Shown: positions 26,985 to 36,172 of the stretch, piece after piece
Layout: every line of letters starts with the position of its first letter
Position numbering within the stretch: the stretch's first letter is position 1
Origin: Methanobacteriaceae archaeon
Lineage (GTDB): Archaea; Methanobacteriota; Methanobacteria; Methanobacteriales; Methanobacteriaceae
Reading direction: 5' to 3'
DNA: 64,000 nucleotides
Assembly (NCBI GenBank): GCA_013403005.1
Contig: JACBOA010000003.1
Coordinates: forward strand, 1 to 64,000
Position numbers and translations under genes: made by a program
Notes under the pieces: model-generated
The model's input: the letters and a program-made list of their open reading frames with translations, nothing else
Databases searched by the model: none
What the model was told of the DNA's origin: nothing

Positions 26985-27878
26985 GATTATGGCCCTTTAC
27001 ATGATGCTAACTGTTATTCCGACCAGCAGACAGACTGCTCCAGTGATCTCGGAGAAGAACTCCGTTCTAATAATGAAACCGTAAGTATGGAAAAAATGAA
27101 ACTTGTGTGGTTAAGTCTTATAAGTACTGCGGCTATATGCTGCTGAAGGAGGATCTGCAACAGCAGTTGGAGGCACAGCAGGTGTATTGGAGTTAGGTGC
27201 CGTGGGAACTGTTATGGTTGAAGGAGGGGCATTTATTGGGATGTCAGTTGCAGTTGCTGTACTGCTTTATGAACCTTATTTCATGCTTTATGAATTCCCA
27301 GAAAAACTCAGAATAATGAAAGAAATCTACGACATGAAAAAAAATCAAAGCGAAACATGGACAGGAGCATTATCACTATTCTTACCAAAAGACCGAGAAC
27401 CAACACCGGAAGAACTTCAAGAAGCAAACATGAAGGCCGCATCATTATTGATGAGTTGTATGAGAATAATGACATTGAACTTTTCAATGAACTTCAAGAA
27501 TTAGGAAAAACTTATTTGGCTGGGAAAAAACTTGAAGTAGTTAGAGTAGGGAATCAGATTGGAATACCTCAGAAAGATGGAACATATAAATTTAGAGATG
27601 GAGGTCCGGATTTAGATCCAGATTTATGGACACAGGCATTCCTAAAAATATGCCGTGGTATAAAGAAACAGGGTCAAAATATGATTAAAGGTATCGCAGA
27701 AGGTAACCCTGTTGAAATTGCCAAAGCAAGTGCTGGAGTAATTTTTGGAATTGGTGCTCTTTGGATATTCGGTGGAGCGTATGCCTATGATATTATTATA
27801 AAAGATTGGATTGAATTTAATAAAACTAGTAATAACACCACTAATAATAATACAAATTATACACCAAATTACCCTTAG
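26985..27878 (+). pseudogene. Cassette C: remnant of the conserved module plus a frameshifted tip
   Basis: The cassette begins with only the last residues of the conserved module (D-Y-G-P-L-H-D-A-N) and the junction motif C-Y-S-D-Q-Q-T-D at 27012. The tip then reads across at least two frameshifts, near 27142 and near 27435, and ends at 27878. Its first part is Gly/Ala-rich and hydrophobic. Its middle part shares the pattern E-P-T-P-x-x-x-Q-x-x-x-x-K with tip E, followed by a Leu-rich helix. A second hydrophobic segment lies near the end (G-V-I-F-G-I-G-A-L-W-I-F-G-G). There is no start codon with a ribosome site, so it is presumably not expressed as it stands. Confidence 0.7.
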
Positions 27879-27901
27879 TATGATAAGAAAGGAGTTTTTA
27901 A

Positions 27902-28594
27902 ATGGTTTTTGGCAAAATTCAAAATAAATTGAAAAAAAGATCACTAATGCGAAAAGGCAAAGAATTTTTAAAACAGGGTGAATATGGAAAGGCGTTAGAG
28001 TGTGATAATGAAGTTTTAAAGCTTTATCCTAGAGATATTAGTGGAATGAGAAACAAAAATATAACTTTAGAAATTATGGGGAGATATGAAGAAGCATCAA
28101 AATGTTACCTTGCAGTACTGGAGTTAGAACCTGATTCTAGTAAAGATTGGAGTTTTAAAGGAGATGCTTTTAATTATCTACATAAATATGAGAATGCTCT
28201 TGAGTGTTACGAAAATGCTTTAAATTTAGATCCAAAGAATTTTGAAGCTTGGAACAACAAAGGTGTTGTTCTCAAAAAGGTTGGTAAATATGAAGAAGCT
28301 TTAAAATGTTTTGATCAAGCTCTAAAATATTTCCCCAAATTAAGCGGATACTGGACTAACAAAGGCATTGCTTTAATTGAACTTAAAGAATATCAAAAAG
28401 CCATAGAATCTCTTGATAAAGCTTTGGAATTAAATTCAAACGATGAAAGAGCATGGTATTATAAAGGCATTGTGTTTAAAACTCTTGAAAAAGATGAAGA
28501 AGCTTTAAAATGTTTTGATAAAGCTTTGGAAATTGATCCTGATTATGAAGATGCTAAAAATGCAAAAAAAGAAATTTTATCTTCTAAATCTTAA
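27902..28594 (+). CDS. TPR protein 1, candidate partner of tip C
   Basis: The 230-residue protein is made of about six tetratricopeptide repeats of 34 residues (consensus A-W-x-x-K-G-x-x-L-x-x-x-x-x-Y-x-x-A-L-x-x-x-x-x-A-L), ending in D-P-D-Y-E-D-A-K. It has no signal peptide or membrane segment and is expected in the cytoplasm. AAAGGAG precedes the ATG at good spacing, and the start is 23 bp after tip C. Its paralogue at 32186 follows tip E, and tips C and E resemble each other, so tip and partner appear to travel together. TPR proteins bind other proteins; a role as antidote or chaperone is inferred. Confidence 0.85.
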   Translation: MVFGKIQNKLKKRSLMRKGKEFLKQGEYGKALECDNEVLKLYPRDISGMRNKNITLEIMGRYEEASKCYLAVLELEPDSSKDWSFKGDAFNYLHKYENALECYENALNLDPKNFEAWNNKGVVLKKVGKYEEALKCFDQALKYFPKLSGYWTNKGIALIELKEYQKAIESLDKALELNSNDERAWYYKGIVFKTLEKDEEALKCFDKALEIDPDYEDAKNAKKEILSSKS

Positions 28595-29922
28595 ATTTTC
28601 GCCACAACCCAAGTAACCAATAAAATCCTAAGGTAGTGGCTGAACAAGAAATCATTATACGCTCTTGTCCCTATGAAAGCTGCGTATGGTAAGTTCCTAG
28701 CTTCTTTATTGATGATTAAGTGTATGACATGGTGGCAGATCAAGCAGCTTCTAAGTTTAACGTTACCTGGAGTCGTACTACTCCTATTGCAGTTTCAGTT
28801 TGTGATGATGCTTATGATGGTTATATGACCTTAGAGTGTGATCATCGTTTTGGTATGGATGTTACTGGTGATTCAAGTAATGTTTATGCGTTTAGGTTTG
28901 CCTTTTCATCTACCATTAATCCGATTGAGCGTGGGGTTATGAAAACATTGCTCCCAAGTATTGATGATTCTTTTGAAGTAAATTCTTCTTTAGGCCGTTT
29001 GTGTTCTTCTATTACTATTGGTTTAGGGCAGATCCTTTTAAATGGTGAAATGGTTGATATCTTTGTGAGTAACGGTTATTTGGTGATTAAGTCAGCGGAT
29101 AATCGATTGTTTTTAGTGCTTGATCTTGAAACTGGAATTGTCCGCGATGTAATGGTCACTAATAATTCTACTTTTTCTTATAGTAGTTGGTGTTATTCTG
29201 ACCAGCAGACAGAAGGGGCCAGTGAACTGGGTGAGAAATTGTTGAATAATCTACCTGAATGGTTAAGTTCGATTGATGATATTTGTTTAAGTAAAAGTTG
29301 GGCTCTTATGGAGTTGGGCGTTGCAACAGCGAAATTCTTAGCACCGTTATTACTGCCTTTAATGACAATAAACTTAATTGATTCGGTTATGCCTGGGGCG
29401 ATAGAGGTAGCCGAGAGAAATGGACGATTTGACCGCACTATATTTCTTATTCCCTTATGTATAAGTATTGGGGAGAATCAGGTCCATCACAATGGTTCTG
29501 GGATACATTATATGAAGGATTAGAAAAATATTATCATGATATCATTCCATCACAATCTGATCTAGAAAAAGAGCAGCCTACAAATTTTATGGGAAGTTCA
29601 ATAACGCCAGATTGTAATTTCATGATTTATGGATATGGTGGTGATGAAGAGGATGACACTTGGCTCCATTATAAAGTTGTTAGAACTCCCCCTAATAATG
29701 ATTGTTGGGTTTTGGAATGTTCTATTGTTTATTATGTTGGGGACAAATCTTATAGAGAAACTCAATATGCTGTTTTGCTACCGGGAAAACTTCTCTGTAC
29801 TTTACCAAGGTGATCATCACACATTTAAATTTAAAATACCTAAAAATGAACAAGGAGGAATAATTGCAACTTATTCAGTAACTTATTACTGTTTTCAAAA
29901 AATGCCAAATAATAATATTTAA
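28595..29922 (+). pseudogene. Cassette D: frameshifted module and tip
   Basis: Module homology begins within a few bases of the TPR1 stop codon (F-A-T-T-Q-V). It contains a stop codon near 28633 and a 1-base deletion at about 28719, in the codon for the conserved histidine of the C-H-D motif. From 28720 a frame is open through D-D-A-Y, E-C-D-H and the junction motif at 29191 to 29523. The tip then appears to continue in another frame at 29457-29813 and, after a further shift near 29785, to 29922. The first tip part has a hydrophobic helix (A-P-L-L-L-P-L-M); the last part is beta-rich and aromatic. It is probably a silent or decaying cassette. Confidence 0.7.
28678..28893 (+). repeat. 215-bp block nearly identical to a block in cassette E
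   Basis: This region of cassette D matches about 30864-31081 of cassette E at roughly 95 percent by eye and drops off sharply just after the sequence A-G-G-T-T-T-G-C. It covers the C-H-D, D-D-A-Y and E-C-D-H signatures. Confidence 0.75.
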
Positions 29923-29936
29923 AGGAGATATAATCG

Positions 29937-30694
29937 ATGGATATTACAGGAACATCTCAAGTTTATTATCTTTCACCAGCTTATTTGCTGATCATTGTGG
30001 TATTAGTGGGTTTTATTTATCATTTGATTCGCAATCAGAATATAAAAACACGCTTCTATCAAGCACCCTCATTGGAATCATTATTACTGTAATATTAGTG
30101 CCTCTAGATAATCTGATATATTTTTTCTTAGAAATGGGTAAGTTTATAGCTCTGGTAATTCTTGGAGGATTTCTCGCTGTTGGACTTAAAAAGTTAAGAA
30201 TCACAAATGAAACTGAAGATTTCCATGAACTTCCTGAAAATGAATCAGAGGACCATAGGAAATGGTGGTCTGGTTTAAGTCCCAGAAATCAAACCATTGC
30301 CATTTGCAGCGCTTCTTTACTGAGTATTATTTTAATAATCAGTGTAATTTGTCTTTTAACTCCTGTTGAGAATTCAACCTTACTTGGTCTTAATTTTAAT
30401 CCTTCAAACGGGTTTGTAAATGCGGATTATACTGATAGTGGGGAAATGATTGTTTGTATAGCTAATAACACTACACAATGCCTCATAAATGGTTCTTCAG
30501 AAGTAAATGCAACTGTTACAATTACATCAAGTGATTTAGGTATCTATAATCAAACCATACCATTAGATGCGGAAAATAACTTTGCCTACAATATTAACAT
30601 ACCAAAAAATGTTTCTATTATCAAAATCACGTTATACGCCACTAAATCAGCGAAAAAAGATAGATATATTAATTTCTTCATTAAAAAGCAATAA
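29937..30694 (+). pseudogene. Frameshifted membrane protein with C-terminal extracytoplasmic domain, candidate partner of tip D
   Basis: A strong ribosome site (AAAGGAGAT) precedes ATG 29937, but this frame stops at 30090-30092 after 51 residues. A second frame carries a hydrophobic segment from about 30060, two membrane helices, a cytoplasmic loop of about 45 residues, another helix near 30310-30360 and a domain of about 110 residues rich in N-x-S/T sites. The two frames join naturally if one base change is assumed between about 30000 and 30025. The original would have been about 250 residues. It follows cassette D and so occupies the partner position. No family is recognised. Confidence 0.6.
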
Positions 30695-30696
30695 TA

Positions 30697-32148
30697 ACAG
30701 AAGTTCCATATTTCAATAGTTACGGTGCTGATGCCAATGGAAACACTTATGATGGGGGATATGAAGGTGTTAGAAGCTTTGCCATTGTCACAACTAAAGT
30801 TACGGATGAAACTTTACAGTGCTGGTTGGATAAGAAGTTTTTGTATCAGGCAGGGCCTACGAAGGCTGCGTATGGCACTTTCCTAGCTTCTTTATTGATG
30901 ATTAAGTGTCATGACATGGTGGCAGATCAAGCAGCTTCTAAGTTTAATGTTACTTGGAGTCGTATTACTCCTATTGCAGTTTCAGTTTGTGATGATGCTT
31001 ATGATGGTTATATGACCTTAGAATGCGATCATCGTTTTGGTATGGATGTTACTGGTGATTCAAGTAATGTTTATGCGTTTAGGTTTGCTTGTTCTCTTGT
31101 TATCAATCCCATCGAGCATTCTGTTATGAAAACATTATTCCCCTCCATCAATTCTTCTTTTACAGGAAATATATCCGAAATTTATTCTTCTATTACCATT
31201 AGTTTGGGTCAGAAGATGCTTAATGGTGAAATGCCAAATACATTCATGAGCAATGGTTATATAGTGATTAAATCCGTTGATAATCATTTATTCTTGGTGA
31301 TCGATCCTGTAACTGGCATAGTCCGTGATGTTATGGTCACCAATCCAACTTTTTCTTATGGTAGTTGGTGTTATTCTGATCAACAAACTGAGTGGGCCAG
31401 TGAACTTGCGGAAAAATTGAATGGCACGAACCTCAGTATTCAACCGGACTGGCTTAAATCTACATATGAGATTAGTATGAGAGCTGGTTTAGTTGCTTTA
31501 GGAACCGGAGCCATAGCCGAAAGTGCTGGAACAGCATTCGGAACTGGAACATTAATAGGAACCGGAATGCTATTAACAATCGCAGCATATGCTATGCCAA
31601 TTACAGCAGGTGTAGTTGTAGCCTGTGTCATATTCGAAATTTGCGTTGATCAAGGCTGGCTACCACCCGAAAAATGCCGAGAAATATGTGGAAATGCATT
31701 CTTACCCTTTGCTTTAATAAACACATTCATCTATGATGAACCAACACCCACAATACAACAACTAAAAGAAACATACTGGAAAACCAGCGAATTATTAAGG
31801 TTAATATCAGAAAATGAAGATGAAGAATCTTATGATGTGATGTTTGGATACCCACATACCCCTAGTGGATTGGCTGTAGCTGAGAGGTATGAACATTTAT
31901 TTGCCCCACCACCCATAGGCGGTGACAATGATGAGGATATGACTGAAGTTGGGAAGTTTATAAGAGAAAAGTTGGAAAAAACAAAAGAAAAATGGAATGA
32001 TGGTGATTTCATTGGTGCTATGAAAGAATTTAAATGGGTAATTGCTGGAAGTAGTGTAATTACTTTAAAATTGGCCTATGAAAACTTAGAATTAATAGAA
32101 GAATTCATAAAAAATATTTCTAAATCCAGTAGTGCGAGATTATGTTAA
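30697..32148 (+). CDS. Cassette E: intact module and tip, lacking head and start codon
   Basis: An unbroken frame of over 480 codons begins after an in-frame TAA at 30682 and encodes the conserved module (K-C-H-D, D-D-A-Y, E-C-D-H), the junction motif C-Y-S-D-Q-Q-T-E at 31369 and a tip of about 255 residues. No ATG, GTG or TTG with a ribosome site precedes the homology; the first usable codon is a TTG at 30826 inside the module. The tip has a long Gly/Ala-rich hydrophobic region (about 31480-31660), a Cys pair in P-E-K-C-R-E-I-C-G, an E-P-T-P motif and a helical end. It looks like a preserved donor cassette rather than an independent gene. Confidence 0.75.
   Translation, partial: TEVPYFNSYGADANGNTYDGGYEGVRSFAIVTTKVTDETLQCWLDKKFLYQAGPTKAAYGTFLASLLMIKCHDMVADQAASKFNVTWSRITPIAVSVCDDAYDGYMTLECDHRFGMDVTGDSSNVYAFRFACSLVINPIEHSVMKTLFPSINSSFTGNISEIYSSITISLGQKMLNGEMPNTFMSNGYIVIKSVDNHLFLVIDPVTGIVRDVMVTNPTFSYGSWCYSDQQTEWASELAEKLNGTNLSIQPDWLKSTYEISMRAGLVALGTGAIAESAGTAFGTGTLIGTGMLLTIAAYAMPITAGVVVACVIFEICVDQGWLPPEKCREICGNAFLPFALINTFIYDEPTPTIQQLKETYWKTSELLRLISENEDEESYDVMFGYPHTPSGLAVAERYEHLFAPPPIGGDNDEDMTEVGKFIREKLEKTKEKWNDGDFIGAMKEFKWVIAGSSVITLKLAYENLELIEEFIKNISKSSSARLC
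30864..31081 (+). repeat. Partner of the 215-bp block in cassette D
   Basis: This block matches 28678-28893 at about 95 percent by eye. In place of the 1-base deletion in cassette D it keeps the intact C-H-D codons. Confidence 0.75.
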
Positions 32149-32185
32149 TATATTAAATTTCATTAAATTGAGGAGTATGTTAAGA

Positions 32186-32683
32186 ATGGGTGTTTTTGAT
32201 AGTTTTAAAAAGAAATCCATGAATAATAAAGGTATTAAACTTATAAATCATGGGAAATTTGAGGAATCACTAGAATATTTTGATCAATCAATTAAAATAG
32301 ATCCCAAATATGATAAAGCATGGTACAATAAAGGCAATGCTCTTAGTAAAATGCAAAAATTTGAGGATAGTTTGATTTGTTATGATAAAGCTTTGGAATT
32401 GAACTCTGACTATGATTTAGCATGGATGGGTAAAGGTTTTTCTTTAGCCTATTTAGAAAGATATGAAAAAGCACTGGAATGTTTAAATAAGGCATTACAA
32501 TTAAACAAGGAAAATGAAAAAATTTTTTATGGCAAAGGGTATGTTTTAGTGAAACTTGGAAAACTAAATGAAGCAGAAAATTGTTTTGATAAAGCTTTAG
32601 AATTAAACCCTGACTATGAAGATGCTAAACAAAGTAAAAAAGCCATATCAAAAATCTTCAAATCTATCCCATATCTAAAATAA
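32186..32683 (+). CDS. TPR protein 2, candidate partner of tip E
   Basis: The 165-residue protein consists of four to five tetratricopeptide repeats and ends in L-N-P-D-Y-E-D-A-K, like TPR protein 1. It has no signal peptide. I chose the ATG at 32186, ten bases after GAGGAG (32170-32175), because the N-terminus then aligns with TPR protein 1 (a hydrophobic residue pair followed by a basic stretch with M-N-N-K-G or M-R-K-G). It starts 37 bp after the tip E stop codon and is the last gene of the cassette array. Its proposed role is the same as for TPR protein 1 and is equally inferred. Confidence 0.85.
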   Translation: MGVFDSFKKKSMNNKGIKLINHGKFEESLEYFDQSIKIDPKYDKAWYNKGNALSKMQKFEDSLICYDKALELNSDYDLAWMGKGFSLAYLERYEKALECLNKALQLNKENEKIFYGKGYVLVKLGKLNEAENCFDKALELNPDYEDAKQSKKAISKIFKSIPYLK

Positions 32684-32758
32684 AATTTAGCCCCTTAGAT
32701 TTTTCTTATTGAAAGAATAAATATAATGATTTTTTGGAAAAAATTAAACTATTTTTAG

Positions 32759-34111
32759 TTAAACTTCCCTTATCATAGTCGCAACAGTCTTAAAGAGTAT
32801 CGGACCATCCATCCAGGCCTGTTTCAATAGATAAGCTGGTCTCAGGTAGAATCGTCTGAAGGCTGTTTTTTGCATTTTTTTGAGTTCATCCATGGAACAG
32901 TCCACTGTTTCCAGCACAGGGGAGAGAAGAGTGTATTTGGACCAGTCCTTCACTTTAATCAGGTTCCCTTGAACTGCTTGCTGATAGAAGCGAGTTCCAG
33001 GGTAGGGTGTGGCCAGACTGAAAACCGCATATGAAGGGTTCAGATCCCTTGCAAATTTAATAGTTCTTTCAATGCTATCCTTAGTGTCCCCAGGCATTCC
33101 CAGGACTACAGAAGCTATGGTGCGTATATGATTCTTTCGGGCCAGTGAAAATGCATTTCTTATTTTTTCAATGGTTAATTGTTTGTTCACCCGGTCCAGT
33201 TGCTGCTGATCCGCGGATTCCACTCCCAAAAACAGGGTTATACACCCAGATTCCCTCAATTTATGAAGTAATTTATCAGAAAGGGTATCTGCCCGGGCTG
33301 TGCATCCCCAGTAAACATCAAGCTTCCTTTTGATAATTTCATCACAGATTTCTGCCACCCTACTTGGTTTTAGAGTGAATGTATCATCCATAAATGCAAT
33401 CATACCCGCTTCATGGTCATTAATGAGGTGTTCCATTTCATCCACCACGTTTTTCGAGGATCTCATTCTGAGTTTGTTTCCATGCAGGGCGGCAGAGGCA
33501 CAGAAAGAGCACTGCATAGGGCATCCCCTTCCTGATATTAGAGTAGCAGTGTGTAACTTCATATTGAGAATTTTATAATGATCCATGGGAAGTAAGTGCC
33601 GTGCTGGGAAAGGCAATTCATCAAGATCCATAATTAAAGGCCGGGGTGGTGTTACCACATCCCCATAGGCTATGCCCTTTACTTTTCTCAGATCTCCACC
33701 TTCAGATAGGGTTTCCACCAGTTCCAGCATGGTGTATTCTCCCTCACCCATCACTACCACATCCACGTATTCTCTTTCCAACATTTCCTGGTAATTAAAG
33801 GTGGGATGATATCCTCCCATGACCACCGTAGCTTGGGGACAGGTTTTCTTGGCCAGCTGAGCAGTTCGCAGGGCATTGGATATGGTGGGGGTCAGGGCGG
33901 TGATGGCTACCAGATCCGGATTTGCTTTTCTTATTTCATCTTCCAGTGATTCCCAGCTGAGTTCCAGTGCCGCGGCATCAATTATTTCCACATCAATATT
34001 ATTTTCCTCTAAAACCGCAGCAATATATGCTATTCCCAGTGGAGGTGCCACTAATCCTATGAATTTGTATTTGGAATTAAAGTAGGGTGGATTAATGAGC
34101 AAAACTTTCAT
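32759..34111 (-). CDS. B12-binding radical SAM protein
   Basis: The 450-residue protein has an N-terminal cobalamin-binding-like domain (about 1-140, L-L-I-N-P-P at the start) and a radical SAM core with the cluster motif C197-P-M-Q-C201-S-F-C204. This architecture belongs to the family that contains methylthiotransferase-like, Mg-protoporphyrin cyclase (BchE)-like and methyltransferase enzymes. The substrate cannot be told from sequence. The ATG lies 33 bp after the stop codon of the acetolactate-synthase-like gene, so the two may form one transcript. Confidence 0.88.
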   Translation of the reverse strand: MKVLLINPPYFNSKYKFIGLVAPPLGIAYIAAVLEENNIDVEIIDAAALELSWESLEDEIRKANPDLVAITALTPTISNALRTAQLAKKTCPQATVVMGGYHPTFNYQEMLEREYVDVVVMGEGEYTMLELVETLSEGGDLRKVKGIAYGDVVTPPRPLIMDLDELPFPARHLLPMDHYKILNMKLHTATLISGRGCPMQCSFCASAALHGNKLRMRSSKNVVDEMEHLINDHEAGMIAFMDDTFTLKPSRVAEICDEIIKRKLDVYWGCTARADTLSDKLLHKLRESGCITLFLGVESADQQQLDRVNKQLTIEKIRNAFSLARKNHIRTIASVVLGMPGDTKDSIERTIKFARDLNPSYAVFSLATPYPGTRFYQQAVQGNLIKVKDWSKYTLLSPVLETVDCSMDELKKMQKTAFRRFYLRPAYLLKQAWMDGPILFKTVATMIREV

Positions 34112-34144
34112 TTAATCACCTGAATAAATAAAATAATATCTAAT

Positions 34145-35809
34145 TCACTTGGGGAGGGGGATGTCTTCATTTTCATCAACTATTATCTCTATTAGTACTG
34201 GTTTATTAAGTTTTAGTGCTCCGTGCATTGCATCTTCAACTTCCCCTGGAGCAGCCGCGATTTTGGCTTTTATATGGTAAGCATGGGCCAGTTTTAGGAA
34301 ATCAGGATTTTCAAGTTTCACTTGGAATGATCCGTCATAGTAGAGCTCTTGCCACTGCCGTATAATCCCCAGGGATTGGTTATTTATCAAGCAAATTATG
34401 ATGGGTAAGTCCAGTTCAGCGATAGTGGCTAGTTCCTGAACTGTCATCTGAAAACCACCATCACCCACCACAACCACTACCTTCCTATTAGGTCTGGCCA
34501 GACTAACACCCACTGATGCAGGGATTCCATAGCCCATGGGACCGAATCCGCCAGAAAAAATCATGGAAGATGGTTCTGAAACATTCATCAATAGATTTAC
34601 CCATGTAGTATGGCTTCCAGCATCATTCACCAGAGTAGAATCCCCTATATTGTCTAAAATTTCTTTAATAGCTTTTTGAGGTTTTAGGGGAATGTCGTCA
34701 AAATCAGTCCTGATTTTATGAACCTTATCATATTTTTGAAGTTCCTCCAGCCATTTTTCAGTGTTTTGAGCTGATATTTCGCTAATTTTTACCAGGAAAT
34801 CCTTCACATCAGCTTGGATATTGAGGGTCCCCTTTAAAACATCACTGTCCAGATTAACATGGATTACAGGAAGATTCTCTGGACCATGCCTTGGTCCTGA
34901 TAAACCTTTAGGGGTTCGTTTTGATAAAAAATCCTGAGTTTTTTCAGATAAGCCTCCAATGGTTCTTTCTGATAACCTGCATCCCAAGGCCAGGATGAGG
35001 TCTGAATTTTTTCCTGCAAAGTTTGCTGCAGGGGTTCCTCGAATTCCTAAAAGCCCCATGGAAAGGGGATGTTCTTCATTTATCACTCCCCGAGCAGGGT
35101 AAGTGGTGGCCACTGGAATTTGATGCTTTTCTGCGAATATACGCATATCTTCAATGGCATTAGACCATAAAACCCCTGCTCCAGCCAGGATTAGGGGTTT
35201 TTTTGATTTCTCAAGCAGATCTTCTACTTGTTTAAAGTCAGCCCAATCTGTCTTAATGGCTACTTTCACCTGTTCATCTAGTAATGATTCATCAACTTCC
35301 TCCTGGAGAACATCACGAGGAAAGTTTAGATGTATTGGACCGGTTTTGCCGTTTTTTAGAATGAAAAGCGCCTTTTTTAAAATTCTAACCCCTTCAACAG
35401 GGTCCTTTATCAAGTGGCTTTCGAGGGTTACCGGTTCAAAAACAGCATTAATATCCACATCCTGAAAGACATTCTGATACTTCAAATTTCTTGGAACATC
35501 GCCAGTAATCACTAATAGAGGAACTGAATCTTTGTAAGCTGCCGCTACACCCATCACCAGATTTAAAGCTCCTGGCCCTGCGGATGCTGCACACACTCCT
35601 GGTTGGAATGATGCTCGTGCATATCCATCTGCTGCGTGGGCTGCACCCTGTTCATGGCGCATTAGTATGTGTTTAATAGATGATGTGCGTAGTGACTGGT
35701 ACAAGGGTAGAATTTGTTCCCCTGGGTGGCCGAATATGAATTTAATACCTTCTTTTTTGAGTATTCTAACCAGGGCATCTGCTAATGAAATCTTAGCCAC
35801 TTTTTGCAT
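34145..35809 (-). CDS. Acetolactate-synthase-like thiamine diphosphate enzyme, large subunit
   Basis: The 554-residue protein has the three domains of the ThDP enzyme family. The catalytic glutamate lies in R-H-E-Q-G-A-A-H-A-A-D-G-Y-A-R near residue 52, G-H-P-G precedes it near residue 24, and the ThDP/Mg motif is V-V-G-D-G-G-F-Q-M-T near residue 452. Acetolactate synthase starts valine and isoleucine synthesis. No small regulatory subunit (ilvN) lies beside it, so it may be a second, non-canonical ALS-like enzyme with another 2-oxoacid substrate. It is followed by the radical SAM gene. There is no strong ribosome site before the ATG. Confidence 0.85.
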   Translation of the reverse strand: MQKVAKISLADALVRILKKEGIKFIFGHPGEQILPLYQSLRTSSIKHILMRHEQGAAHAADGYARASFQPGVCAASAGPGALNLVMGVAAAYKDSVPLLVITGDVPRNLKYQNVFQDVDINAVFEPVTLESHLIKDPVEGVRILKKALFILKNGKTGPIHLNFPRDVLQEEVDESLLDEQVKVAIKTDWADFKQVEDLLEKSKKPLILAGAGVLWSNAIEDMRIFAEKHQIPVATTYPARGVINEEHPLSMGLLGIRGTPAANFAGKNSDLILALGCRLSERTIGGLSEKTQDFLSKRTPKGLSGPRHGPENLPVIHVNLDSDVLKGTLNIQADVKDFLVKISEISAQNTEKWLEELQKYDKVHKIRTDFDDIPLKPQKAIKEILDNIGDSTLVNDAGSHTTWVNLLMNVSEPSSMIFSGGFGPMGYGIPASVGVSLARPNRKVVVVVGDGGFQMTVQELATIAELDLPIIICLINNQSLGIIRQWQELYYDGSFQVKLENPDFLKLAHAYHIKAKIAAAPGEVEDAMHGALKLNKPVLIEIIVDENEDIPLPK

Positions 35810-36172
35810 GGGTTAAATTATGGTGTACTAATTAATTAAACTTAATCAGAATTTTTTTGATACCTTTCAATGTACACTGAAATTGAAATTCTTAGATGAA
35901 TCATCTTTTAGCTTTTCCTATTTTTTAGCAGTTTATTTAATGACAACTGAATTGATAAATTTTGAAATAATTAATTATTACCATCATATACGCACTAATA
36001 GTGATTATAATCCCATAATACTTAGTATTATTGCCCTTAATGAATACATAAGTCTTTTTATACCTATTTTGACCTTAAGGCTCCTGTGCCGCCATATGCA
36101 TATACAATAGAAAGTTAACCTTTTTGTAAGAGTTTTATGGATAATTTGGAGTGTTGAACTCGTTTTTTTATT

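Noticed and set aside
28595..29922. Programmed ribosomal frameshifting as the explanation for cassettes C and D
   Set aside because: Each needs several shifts at unrelated sites without slippery sequences, and a nonsense codon is also present in D. Decay or silent storage is simpler.
35883..36110. 75-codon frame as a gene
   Set aside because: It has no ribosome site, a Tyr/Ile/Asn-rich low-complexity composition typical of AT-rich noncoding DNA, and no plausible promoter.
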